Shown here: one piece after another, positions 1 through 8,252 of the stretch
How positions within the stretch are numbered: the first letter of the stretch is position 1
Layout of the letters: every line of letters begins with the position of its first letter
From: Pandoraea iniqua
Lineage (GTDB): Bacteria; Pseudomonadota; Gammaproteobacteria; Burkholderiales; Burkholderiaceae
NCBI RefSeq assembly: GCF_902459685.1
Contig: NZ_CABPSF010000011.1
Location: forward strand, 62,001-126,000
Reading direction: 5' to 3'
DNA: 64,000 bases
Position numbers and translations under genes: made by a program
The notes under the pieces: generated by a model
What the model was told of the DNA's origin: nothing
Seen by the model: only the letters and a program-made list of their open reading frames with translations
Databases searched by the model: none

Positions 1-1
1 A

Positions 2-325
2 CGGCTGCGCAAAAATGAATGCGTAGAGCAAGAAGTGCGTCATCGCTGACATAACATGCACACAACGACTATGCCCCGGCAACGGTTGGAGCCCGCCCTT
101 AACGAGACGCCAAATCAAGCGAGGCACCGCGAAAATTAGCACCAAAGTGCCAAGCCACTCATGGAGTGCCATCGCAGTAGCACGCAGCACGGATCCCTTA
201 GGGAACTCCCCATTAATCAGAATTGCCGCGTACGCAAGCAGGACAAGCATTGCTACCACCCAATGAAAGAACACGGCGAGTGACGAATAGCGCGTTGCTC
301 GCGAAAACTGCAGATTGTCATCCAT
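2..325 (-). CDS. cytochrome b561 family protein, N-terminal part (runs off the window)
   Basis: An open frame of 108 codons starts at an ATG and runs off the left edge without a stop. It encodes the N-terminal half of a di-haem membrane cytochrome b561, which passes electrons from the quinone pool or other donors. The first membrane helix carries the expected haem histidine (VFFHWVVAMLVLL). The second begins with ALHEWLGTLVL and ends in PRLIWRL, matching the family pattern of a His near the start of helix 2 and an RLIWR-like exit. The C-terminal helices are outside the window. The flanking gene to the right is a same-strand AraC regulator, separated by about 255 bp. Confidence 0.82.
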   Translation of the reverse strand, partial: MDDNLQFSRATRYSSLAVFFHWVVAMLVLLAYAAILINGEFPKGSVLRATAMALHEWLGTLVLIFAVPRLIWRLVKGGLQPLPGHSRCVHVMSAMTHFLLYAFIFAQP

Positions 326-462
326 GAAGCGTGGCCTTCCTTCTCAACAACGGATCGTTGTCTGTCAGAGTGAATCGTTCCTTTCGCGCATTCTAGTTAT
401 TCATTCTTTGCGTGAACGGGATCCTTCGCACCGATTCTAGCTTTGGCCACGCGGAGGACTCG

Positions 463-537
463 ATTGGCGCAACTAGATTCGCGCCAATGAAACGGGATTT
501 CAAAATCGGGCCGCGAATATTCAAAACTCGCGAATAT
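463..537. promoter_or_regulatory. inverted repeat and direct repeats between the b561 and AraC genes
   Basis: The gap between the b561 gene and the AraC gene holds an 8-bp inverted repeat, ATTGGCGC at 463-470 and GCGCCAAT at 481-488, with a 10-nt spacer. It also holds a 9-bp direct repeat, CGCGAATAT at 512-520 and 529-537, 17 bp apart. They lie downstream of the AraC stop and upstream of the b561 start. They could be activator sites for the b561 gene; that is inference only. Confidence 0.3.
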
Positions 538-580
538 CATGCATCCCACAAGATCGGCACGATCCCCCTCCGAACCTTCA

Positions 581-1621
581 TCAACCTTTTCGCTGCAAGT
601 AATTCATAAAATGAGATTGCAATCCTTCAATCCCGCCACCAGCGAGGTCGAATTTTGGAGCATATTCTCTCGCCTCACTCGGCGTTATCCCGAAGCGAGC
701 CCGGAAAGCTCGTAGGAAATGATTGCTTCCGGAGAACGCGAGCTCATATGCCACACGCGTAATGGATTGGTCGAGCGAACCGCCCCCTAGTACTAGGGCT
801 CGGTACGCTACGTCCAGCCGCCTATCGCGGATGACACTGGCAACCCCGCCGTCAGATGCGAAAATGCGATACAGATGAGCCCGGGAAACACGGAACTTTT
901 CGATTATTAATTCGGGCCTGAGCTCAGGTGAGGTTAGGTTGGCATCGATGTAGTCAAGCACTCCACGCCGCAACACACGACTCACTACAGAGTCATCCGA
1001 CTCAAGATTCACACTTGGACGATTCGCCACGGCATCAGCGAAGAGTGCCAACAAGCTGGCTTCGGTTGCCGCCGCGGCCTCCCCTGCAAGCGCCGGGGCC
1101 TCGTCCACCATGCCATTTATCAAACTGACCAGTAGACGGACAATCGGAATCGCCGCGTCGAGCACCGCGCCATGGAGGTCGCGTCCCGGGATCGCCTTGT
1201 CAATCTTTTGTCGCGGAAGAAAAATCGTGGCAGTCGAACCTGGATCGACTTGCATGCGCGCAACACGGCTGAGATCCAGGACAAGGATATCGCCAGCACG
1301 CACGCTGACGGACACACCGTCGCAATCCCCGACGAGTCCTCCGGAAACAAACAAGCTAACGATGTACAGGTCCAGTCCACTCGACAAGACGAGCCTGCGA
1401 CTGCGCTCATACCTCTGAGCACTAAGCGTAGACTTTCCAATTAGCAATTCGCCAACACGACTGAGCCAGAGCCGCCCTTCAACTTGAGTCCCATCAACCG
1501 GTGTGAATTCAAAAAGCGGTGAAATTGCATCTCGCCAAACGTGATTGCGAAGATGTTCAGGGAAGCGGGAGGTCGAAAATACGATATCTGGCACGCACAT
1601 CATCTTTCTCGATATTGACAT
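581..1621 (-). CDS. AraC family transcriptional regulator (tandem copy 1)
   Basis: A 346-residue DNA-binding regulator. The N-terminal two thirds look like the AraC-binding-like beta domain of the long AraC class, with the GDILVLDLSRVARMQ strand pair. The C-terminal 100 residues form the twin helix-turn-helix (SRAHLYRIFASDGGVASVIRDRRLD, then AYELAFSGSNHFLRAFRARFG) ending in the family signature FGITPSEARE. It starts 6 bp after the stop of the neighbouring AraC gene, so the two are probably co-transcribed. They are clear paralogues. Alignment suggests the true start may be the MMCVPDIVF methionine (1603 or 1600), preceded by GAGAAAG. The target is unknown. Confidence 0.85.
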   Translation of the reverse strand: MSISRKMMCVPDIVFSTSRFPEHLRNHVWRDAISPLFEFTPVDGTQVEGRLWLSRVGELLIGKSTLSAQRYERSRRLVLSSGLDLYIVSLFVSGGLVGDCDGVSVSVRAGDILVLDLSRVARMQVDPGSTATIFLPRQKIDKAIPGRDLHGAVLDAAIPIVRLLVSLINGMVDEAPALAGEAAAATEASLLALFADAVANRPSVNLESDDSVVSRVLRRGVLDYIDANLTSPELRPELIIEKFRVSRAHLYRIFASDGGVASVIRDRRLDVAYRALVLGGGSLDQSITRVAYELAFSGSNHFLRAFRARFGITPSEAREYAPKFDLAGGGIEGLQSHFMNYLQRKG

Positions 1622-1627
1622 GGGGCT

Positions 1628-2638
1628 TCATAACGACCGCGGGGCAGACCTTTCGAAGTGTGAGAGAAGGTCTCCGAGATTTGGAGCGATAATATTTCGT
1701 GCGTTGGCGTATCTTGCTTCGCTCGGCGGAAAGCCAAACTTGCGGTGAAATGCCTTGAAAAACTGCTGCGAATTTGAGAACCCACACGCATATGCGACTT
1801 GTGCAATTTTCATGTCGCCCCTCACCAACAGGGAAAATGCCTTCGCGAGCCTCCGCTCGCGAACAACCGTTGCCACTCCCCCATCCATTTCCATAGCGCG
1901 GTACAAACTGCTCTTAGAGATACAAAAACGATCAGCAATCATTTCCACACTGAGGTTTGGATCTTCCAGTTGCTGGTCAACAAACCGCAGAATTCGACCT
2001 CGGATTGTCTCAAGGAAATTGAGCTCCTCTTCCGGAGACAACCTCAACCTGTCTGACTGCCCCCCTCTGAGCAGGTTGCCAACCACATCGATCGACAACG
2101 ATGCTGCCCCCGGAGTGATGTCAAGCGAGACACTCCATAGCTCAACCATGTAGTCGAATAAGATTCTTGTTACCGGCTGGCGGCGCCTGAATACCTGACC
2201 ATGAAGATCCGGCCGACCCATGAGCTTTTCCAAACGGTCTCGCTCAATCATCATGGTTAGCCGTGCCCCTGAGCTCGCCTGATTCTCGCAGGTGCGGCTA
2301 AGATCCAAAATCCAAATATCCCCAGGCCCGAGTTGAAGATACTCCTTGCCGACGTTCCCACGCATCTCTCCACTCGTCAGAAACTGGAGAATATAGCCGT
2401 CCAAACCAGAAACTTGGACCTTCCTCTGTGATCGAGTGAATTTCTGTGATGAGAATGTCGTGCGGCCGAGAAACAGCTCGCCGTTCGCTCGACTTCGCAG
2501 ATCTCCGACGGCCGTATTGGCGCGTAGTCCGTCTAAAGCGACGATGTCAAAGACAGGTCGCGTCATCTCGCGCCAATAATCACCCCGATCATGTGCATCC
2601 ACGCTGTCGTGGGAAAACACCACTTCAATCGCTTCCAT
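1628..2638 (-). CDS. AraC family transcriptional regulator (tandem copy 2)
   Basis: A 336-residue paralogue of the preceding regulator with the same two-part structure. It has an N-terminal sensor-like domain with LGPGDIWILDLSRTCENQ and a C-terminal AraC helix-turn-helix pair (ISKSSLYRAMEMDGGVATVVRERRL; YACGFSNSQQFFKAFHRKFGFPPSEAR). The start is supported by GGGAG 5-9 nt upstream. A perfect 17-bp inverted repeat (2671-2687) lies about 35 bp upstream of the ATG, where an autoregulatory operator would be expected. This class often senses small aliphatic or aromatic compounds; no ligand can be read here. Confidence 0.85.
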   Translation of the reverse strand: MEAIEVVFSHDSVDAHDRGDYWREMTRPVFDIVALDGLRANTAVGDLRSRANGELFLGRTTFSSQKFTRSQRKVQVSGLDGYILQFLTSGEMRGNVGKEYLQLGPGDIWILDLSRTCENQASSGARLTMMIERDRLEKLMGRPDLHGQVFRRRQPVTRILFDYMVELWSVSLDITPGAASLSIDVVGNLLRGGQSDRLRLSPEEELNFLETIRGRILRFVDQQLEDPNLSVEMIADRFCISKSSLYRAMEMDGGVATVVRERRLAKAFSLLVRGDMKIAQVAYACGFSNSQQFFKAFHRKFGFPPSEARYANARNIIAPNLGDLLSHFERSAPRSL

Positions 2639-2670
2639 CCAATTCTCCCGCAGAACATCGCCCCGCTTTC

Positions 2671-2687
2671 ATGCATTTAAAATGCAT
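2671..2687. promoter_or_regulatory. candidate operator: 17-bp inverted repeat upstream of the AraC pair
   Basis: ATGCATTT-A-AAATGCAT is a perfect inverted repeat around a single central base, in an AT-rich stretch 33-49 bp before the AraC start codon. Its position fits an operator or promoter element for the two-gene AraC operon. No binding protein can be assigned. Confidence 0.35.
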
Positions 2688-3290
2688 TTTTATTTCTAGG
2701 ATGAAACAATATCTGCGCGCCATTGACCACTAGGAAAAGCGAGGAGATGCAACTTTGCGACATCTTATCGAGGACTTCACAATTCTTAGCAGTGCCGCCA
2801 GATATATCGCACGTGAAAGACCTGGAGGGCTTCGGTGTGAATTTTCACTCGAATATCAAGAGATATCGCAGTGCAGAGGGGTTTATTGCACTGCGATAGA
2901 TGTGATGCGGTCGTGACCGGAGGGATCGAACCGAGGCACATGCTCCGTGTAGGGCGATTTCGAATGCAATCGAACATGCAATTCTACGGCACCCACCATT
3001 CCCACATCATGAGAACTACTCGAACATCCCGATCCGTTGGGCATTTCGCGATGGTGAGTGCACTTGGTCAGGCCGAGCCCCCCCCCAGTTCCGCGAGCTG
3101 GGGCCAAGGGCTACCTGAACAGCATTGCTGATTGCTCGCCGGAAAACCGCGATGACCGAAGGTCGATCCGATGCCGATAAAAATACGAATCAGCCGGGTC
3201 AATTTTTCTAACCTGACTCTACCCAGAGCGTGGTACCGTCGAATGCATGCAATTTAGGATCACGCGGCCACCAAGATCTCTCGTCAGAAA
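2688..3290. other. non-coding gap between the AraC pair and the pilus operon
   Basis: About 600 bp with no convincing gene on either strand. It contains a run of nine C at 3078-3086. It lies downstream of the last pilus gene and upstream of the AraC pair. No clear intrinsic terminator for the pilus operon is visible. Confidence 0.4.
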
Positions 3291-3878
3291 CTATTGCGCG
3301 TAGTAGACAGGGAAATTCCGAGCAAGCCAATTTGCCCATTTCATTCCCCGCACCATGATTTTTTGCCGATAGTCTGCGTTGTAGATCGGTGTTCTCGAGT
3401 GATAATTCGCCACACGCGTCCAAAAATCACCGGAGTCGTGAACAATATGCTGACGGATTCGCCAAGCTGCTAATCGATACGCGTAACATCCCGGGGCGGC
3501 GACATCCGCTGCCCGAATGCCGTAACCAGCCAATTGACGCAGGTATGATGTATTCAGCTGCATAGCACCTACGTCAAATGTCCCGTTTGAATTCTTCATC
3601 CAGATGCCAGGACGCCCCCCCTCCTGCTCGGCGACGGCGAGCATTGCATTGACCGGAATTGCAAACTCAATCGAAGCGCTAACGGAACATTGAAAACGTT
3701 CGCTCGTGATGTCCACTCGGGCACTGTGGTCACCCGCGAACGCGAACGTACAGCCCAGTCCTAAAATAGCGAAAAAAGCTAATAGACTGCACGTTCGGGT
3801 TAGCTGTCGAGCCCTCGAACGACCAACCGAGGCTTGCAACGAACGGTTAAATCCGCGGCTTGAATTCACTTCGACCAC
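3291..3878 (-). CDS. pilT: PilT-type lytic transglycosylase of the type IVb pilus
   Basis: A 195-residue SLT-family peptidoglycan lytic transglycosylase, the R64 PilT type and not the retraction ATPase of that name. It would open the murein layer for pilus assembly. An N-terminal hydrophobic segment (about residues 30-48, ending TFAFAGD) is a signal peptide or anchor. The likely catalytic glutamate is Glu84 in AVAEQEGG, followed by the family motifs DVGAMQLN (about 102-109) and NYHS (about 158-161). The start overlaps the end of the ATPase gene by 32 bp, so it is translationally linked. It is the last gene of the operon. Confidence 0.85.
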   Translation of the reverse strand: MVEVNSSRGFNRSLQASVGRSRARQLTRTCSLLAFFAILGLGCTFAFAGDHSARVDITSERFQCSVSASIEFAIPVNAMLAVAEQEGGRPGIWMKNSNGTFDVGAMQLNTSYLRQLAGYGIRAADVAAPGCYAYRLAAWRIRQHIVHDSGDFWTRVANYHSRTPIYNADYRQKIMVRGMKWANWLARNFPVYYAQ

Positions 3879-4941
3879 TACTAGTTTGCATCCGAAGAAC
3901 GTTCATGTTGTAACGATCGTTCATGTATCCGGTGACCTCACAGATTTCGCTTACCGTGCGCCCCGGTGCAGCCGGCGTCTTTTCAATGACCACAACCAAA
4001 TTGACTGCTGACGCAATCATCCAACCAATCGTCTCTGGGGGGAAACTTTGCGCTGCAGGATCCTCAAAGATGTAATGTGCGAGCTTTTGCAGGCCTTCTT
4101 CAGCAGAGTTGGCGTGCATGGTCGCGACGCCTCCGGGATGGCCAGAGTTCCAACTCTTCAAGAGCGTATATGCCTCCCCACCGCGGACTTCACCGACGAT
4201 AATTCGGTCGGGCCGCAAACGCATGGTGACACGCAGCAGAGCGCGCATATCGACCTCTTTACTGGTCCTCAAAAGTGCGTTATTCGCAACGCTAACCTGC
4301 AACTCCATCGTGTCTTCGATAGCGACGATCCGATCACGCGGACATTGAACACCGATTTCCTGCAATACAGCATTGGTTAACGTGGTTTTCCCGCTCCCCG
4401 TACCGCCGACGATCAGGATATTTTTGCGCAACGACACGGCCTCACGAATAGCATCTGTCGGGTGCACAAAGCTCCTGGCCTTGCCCATTGCGATGTCGGT
4501 ACCGAGTCGCACCGGCGCGGCCCCGATTGGCTTGATGATTCCGCTCTGCTGGTAGTCCTCGAGCGAAAAAACGCTTGGCGAGCGCTTCCGAAGTGAAAAT
4601 GTCGGGCCTTTCACGAGTGGGGGCAACAAGCCGGCGACGCGTGAGCCATCGATTGGAAACTCGCCCTCGATAATCGCCGAATTCGTCGCCTGTGTCGCAC
4701 GCTGCATTGATGCGGTGAGTGTCAAAATCTCGTTCGCTCGTTCTGCCGAAAATGCAGGGTCTGCGATATACATCCCCTTTCCGTGCGCCTCAATCCAGAG
4801 CTTTCCATCTGGATTGACCAGAATTTCAACGACGGCGCTGTCATTCAGCGCCTCGAGAATGATAGGGCCACATGCGGCCTTGAGTTTTTCCAGTGCCGCA
4901 TCGTAATCAGCGACAGTTCCAAATGTAGAAGTGTTGGTCAT
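3847..4941 (-). CDS. trbB: TrbB/VirB11-type secretion ATPase inside the pilus operon
   Basis: A 364-residue hexameric secretion ATPase most like TrbB, which powers P-type conjugation machines. Visible motifs are Walker A GGTGSGKT (179-186), the Asp box AIEDTMELQ (about 207-215), Walker B with RIIVGEVRGGEA (246-256) and the His box ATMHANSAEEG. The N-terminal domain has the TrbB/VirB11 feature FPIDGSRVAGLLPP. R64-type thin pilus operons carry only PilQ as ATPase, so a second ATPase of the conjugation lineage between pilR and pilT is unusual. It could be a retraction motor or an assembly partner; that is inference. It lies 39 bp downstream of pilR. Confidence 0.88.
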   Translation of the reverse strand: MTNTSTFGTVADYDAALEKLKAACGPIILEALNDSAVVEILVNPDGKLWIEAHGKGMYIADPAFSAERANEILTLTASMQRATQATNSAIIEGEFPIDGSRVAGLLPPLVKGPTFSLRKRSPSVFSLEDYQQSGIIKPIGAAPVRLGTDIAMGKARSFVHPTDAIREAVSLRKNILIVGGTGSGKTTLTNAVLQEIGVQCPRDRIVAIEDTMELQVSVANNALLRTSKEVDMRALLRVTMRLRPDRIIVGEVRGGEAYTLLKSWNSGHPGGVATMHANSAEEGLQKLAHYIFEDPAAQSFPPETIGWMIASAVNLVVVIEKTPAAPGRTVSEICEVTGYMNDRYNMNVLRMQTSSGRSEFKPRI

Positions 4942-4980
4942 GCTTATATAACTTGATGTGAGTTGGCCTTGGAAGGCAGA

Positions 4981-6075
4981 TCATTTGTTCGCGGCCGCTG
5001 ACTGCTCGATGGCGCTTTCGATTCCTGAAACCGCAGTAACGGTCAGTGTCAGCATTCCGCCCATCAAGATGATCGAGGCGAGCAGAAATCCACGCGCCGC
5101 CCCTTGGACTTTCAGTATGGTTTCGTCTAGCCAGTGGCGAGCAAATCTTGCCATTGCCTGATCGAAGCCTTGCAGACGAGATAGCAATCGCAGATAGGCG
5201 ATCGCCTCAGGATCTGGAAAGTTGTAGCCAGTTTCCTGTAGCGCGCTTCCGAAATCGGCGCCCGCAGCAATCTTCGTCAGCGTTGCACCGACGCGATCTT
5301 TCAGCCATCGAGACCCCGCACGCTGGTACAGCAATTCGAGCGAGGACTGAAGCATCATTCCAGACCTGATCAACAACGCCACGTTAAGCATGAAAATGCT
5401 TCCGTGGATCGTGCGATACAACGCCCAAGGTGGGAATCGATCCAGAAGAATCCGGGCTCGCCCCCCAAGTAGCGGCAGCGAAATGACAATCAGGCAAAGC
5501 AACGTGCTCAAGACAAGCACTGTCCACAGTCCATAATGCGTAACAAATTCCGCCATCAAATACAGGATGTACGCGGCGCCCTGCCAATTTTCTGGGTTCG
5601 AGACCGAAGCGAGTTTGGGAACCAGGCTTCCCGCAACGATGTTGAGCAGGACACAGAGCATAATGACAAGGACCATCGGATAAAGCGACGCACCGAGCAA
5701 TGCACCTCTGATTTTTCTGCCAGAGTCAATCATGGCAATCGCGTCCCCGAAGGCACTCCCCAAGTCGCCAGACTGTTCGCCTGCAGCGATCACCGCAACT
5801 TCATTGGGACTCACCCATGGCTTCAATCCTTCAGCGAGCGTACTGCCATGGTTAACCGCCTGGTGGCAGCTATCCAGAATGACTGCAAAGCCATTCATTG
5901 GGTTCTTTCCATCCTTGCTCGCGATGTTGTACATTTCACGTAACGCATCGACAAGCATCACGCGGTTTTCGATCATCATCACGAGGTTCTCGTAGAACTT
6001 GATGCGTGCGGCAACACCGAACTGCGCCTTTGCAAACCAACGATTGGCACGTTCTACGTATTCATTAAGATCCAT
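4981..6075 (-). CDS. pilR: PilR inner-membrane platform protein (GspF family)
   Basis: A 364-residue polytopic protein of the type II secretion F family. It forms the inner-membrane base that couples the PilQ ATPase to pilin extraction. The cytoplasmic N-terminal T2SSF domain includes IAAGEQSGDLGSAFGDA, the family signature. Hydrophobic segments are near residues 130-155, 170-200 and 330-355. A second T2SSF repeat lies between the last two. The gene begins 3 bp after the pilQ stop, so the pair is tightly coupled. Length matches the family. Confidence 0.88.
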   Translation of the reverse strand: MDLNEYVERANRWFAKAQFGVAARIKFYENLVMMIENRVMLVDALREMYNIASKDGKNPMNGFAVILDSCHQAVNHGSTLAEGLKPWVSPNEVAVIAAGEQSGDLGSAFGDAIAMIDSGRKIRGALLGASLYPMVLVIMLCVLLNIVAGSLVPKLASVSNPENWQGAAYILYLMAEFVTHYGLWTVLVLSTLLCLIVISLPLLGGRARILLDRFPPWALYRTIHGSIFMLNVALLIRSGMMLQSSLELLYQRAGSRWLKDRVGATLTKIAAGADFGSALQETGYNFPDPEAIAYLRLLSRLQGFDQAMARFARHWLDETILKVQGAARGFLLASIILMGGMLTLTVTAVSGIESAIEQSAAANK

Positions 6076-6078
6076 ATT

Positions 6079-7638
6079 TCAAGTTCCCAAGGTCAACAGA
6101 GCCGGAACAACCGGTCCGATGACTCGCTCTCCGGCGCGCGGGTCGACGAATCCTTCATTTATCTTCCGAATCAGTGCGTCCACCTTGCTCAGACCGCACA
6201 TGTCATGAAGCCAATACTTCAGAGCGCCCAAATGATGTCCGTCGGCATATGCCTGCATCAGTCCTGGCGACGTTTTGATCACTTCCGCCACAACGGTGCG
6301 GCCGGCAACACCGCGATATCGGCAGTGTTCGCAGCCCGGCCCCTGGAGAAATACAGATTCAAGCCTGCAATGCGCGCGCAACCGTTCGAGTAGGCGCGAG
6401 GAAACCTCGTTTTCGTTCCCGATCAACGGCATCTTGCAGTGTTGGCACAACACCTGCACCAGGGACTGGTTGACAAGACCGGTCACAAGCTTCGAATCTG
6501 TCAACAACGTTTCCATCACGGACTCGTCCTGCAACCGAGGGAGAATCGCTAGACCATCGTTTGCGTGAATCGTGGTCCAGATCAAGTGCCCTGTCATCGC
6601 TGCACGGAATGCCATCTTCGCCGTCACCGAATCACGAACCTCACCAATCATGATGACATCGGGATCCAAACGCATTGCGTCGGAGATCGCATTCGCCCAC
6701 TCCTGAGCAACACCGCCGGCATCTCCCCGATCTCCAGTCACCGGCGACTGATTTGCACCTTCGATTTCGTACTCGGGCGGGTCCTCCAGCGTAAGCAGGT
6801 GAATCCCTGCCTGTTCGGCCATCAGCTTTTGCATGATGACCTTCAGTGTCGTACTTTTCCCGCTACCTGTCGGCCCCGACAGCAGTACCATCCCAGTACG
6901 TTGCTCCATCAATTCTTCGAGGATCTCGCATTGCTCGGGCAAGTAACCGAGCTCGCTCAACGTTTTCACCGCCCCTGGGCTCTCTGCATAAAGCAAACGC
7001 AGCACCATCAACATGCCCCGCGCGAGCGGGCGAGTATTGATCCGTGCCCCGGACAAACCACACTCGGCCAGAAACTCGTCCTTCATACGCGCACGTTGTG
7101 CCTGCAACGGCTTGAAGGTGGGCTCGGCGACGTCGCACATGCTCTGGTAGATCGTCGCGCATAGTCGCACCCCTTCGTCGCCACGTAACTGCTGCATGGG
7201 CTGCAGAACCCCATCGGACCGGCACAGAATTTCGCAGTAGCCGCTACGCACCACAATATGAAGATCTGACGATCGCAATTCCGTTGCCTCATCGATCAGG
7301 CCGACGATGTAGCGCTGCAGATCGGAGTCAGAGGCCGCAAGCTCACCGGATCTGGCGGGAGAGAAACGGTACAGATCCAGCACACTGCGCATGTCACACG
7401 GAACATACTCGCACTCCCACCCCAGGCGCCTAACGTTTTCCTGGTAATGCAGCACGTGTGGATCGAGACGATGCGACGTGGAGATCGCCATCACCGCTCT
7501 CTTCTCCCGCCCTGGCACGGCAACGAGACACATGAGCCCTCGATCCTCGGCGTCAACCTGCAATGGCCCTTCTTGTAGCGACAGAACCGACGCACCGGAT
7601 CGAACCATTTCGATCAGTCTCGCGAAGCCCTGACTCAT
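6079..7638 (-). CDS. pilQ: PilQ assembly ATPase (GspE/PilB family)
   Basis: A 519-residue type IV pilus assembly ATPase, the R64 PilQ type and not the secretin of that name. Walker A is GPTGSGKS (255-262). The Asp box is LTLEDPPEYEIEGANQ. Walker B is DVIMIGEVRD (327-336) and the His box is TIHANDGL. Two CxxC pairs (CQHC about 398-401; CEHC about 436-439) form the zinc-binding C domain typical of extension ATPases. It overlaps pilP by 4 bp and precedes pilR. All catalytic motifs appear intact. Confidence 0.9.
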   Translation of the reverse strand: MSQGFARLIEMVRSGASVLSLQEGPLQVDAEDRGLMCLVAVPGREKRAVMAISTSHRLDPHVLHYQENVRRLGWECEYVPCDMRSVLDLYRFSPARSGELAASDSDLQRYIVGLIDEATELRSSDLHIVVRSGYCEILCRSDGVLQPMQQLRGDEGVRLCATIYQSMCDVAEPTFKPLQAQRARMKDEFLAECGLSGARINTRPLARGMLMVLRLLYAESPGAVKTLSELGYLPEQCEILEELMEQRTGMVLLSGPTGSGKSTTLKVIMQKLMAEQAGIHLLTLEDPPEYEIEGANQSPVTGDRGDAGGVAQEWANAISDAMRLDPDVIMIGEVRDSVTAKMAFRAAMTGHLIWTTIHANDGLAILPRLQDESVMETLLTDSKLVTGLVNQSLVQVLCQHCKMPLIGNENEVSSRLLERLRAHCRLESVFLQGPGCEHCRYRGVAGRTVVAEVIKTSPGLMQAYADGHHLGALKYWLHDMCGLSKVDALIRKINEGFVDPRAGERVIGPVVPALLTLGT

Positions 7639-8252
7639 CGTCGAGTGGCCCCTCCCATAGCGCCCATCGGGAGCGGAGGCGCGAGCATGAGCCCCCCCTC
7701 TCCCGGGCCAATGCCCCCCGCGAAATCGGCAGTCGGGGCGACCGGATAGTTCCGTCCTTGGCGAGAGAAGGTCACCTCGCGCGAATCGATGCGCGCCACC
7801 TTGTAGCCACCAGAAATGTGGTCTCCCTCACGTACCGTAAGTTTCCCTCCCTGGTCGAGACGAATGGACGCGCTCAACATGCCGTCCCGTCCATAGATGG
7901 AAGTAACAATCGGCAATTGCGCGCTCCCTCTGCCGCCTGCGTTGGCACGATTGACTCCCATTGCCTTATCCAACTCCGCCTGGGCCGTTGCTCGCTCGGT
8001 CTGCGCGCGAAGCAACGCGACCTCTGTTTGCAGTTTCGCTAAATCAGCGACGACGGAATTTGCCGGCGTGGTTGCAGCGGTTTCGCCGCCTTGCGGCCTA
8101 GCTGCCTCATTAGGCTTGACGCCCGCAGCAACACCTGGCGCCGGCGCGGGCGCCGACGAGCCTTGCGCCTGTGCAAATGCGGCTGGCCCCATTACCGCGA
8201 CCAATACCGCAACCGCCGCCGTCTTCGCTGCCCATTTAATGCTTACTTGCAT
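7635..8252 (-). CDS. pilP: PilP, periplasmic pilus biogenesis protein
   Basis: A 205-residue protein with a Sec signal peptide (VAVLVAVMGPAAFAQAQ). After an Ala/Pro-rich stretch comes a short coiled-coil segment (LAKLQTEVALLRAQTERATA). The C-terminal half has the PilP-like features GRDGMLSASIRLDQGG and VREGDHISGGYKVARID. PilP acts with PilO at the inner membrane and links to the PilN secretin. The gene overlaps pilO by 17 bp and pilQ by 4 bp. A run of seven C lies in its 3' part (7692-7698). Confidence 0.82.
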   Translation of the reverse strand: MQVSIKWAAKTAAVAVLVAVMGPAAFAQAQGSSAPAPAPGVAAGVKPNEAARPQGGETAATTPANSVVADLAKLQTEVALLRAQTERATAQAELDKAMGVNRANAGGRGSAQLPIVTSIYGRDGMLSASIRLDQGGKLTVREGDHISGGYKVARIDSREVTFSRQGRNYPVAPTADFAGGIGPGEGGLMLAPPLPMGAMGGATRR

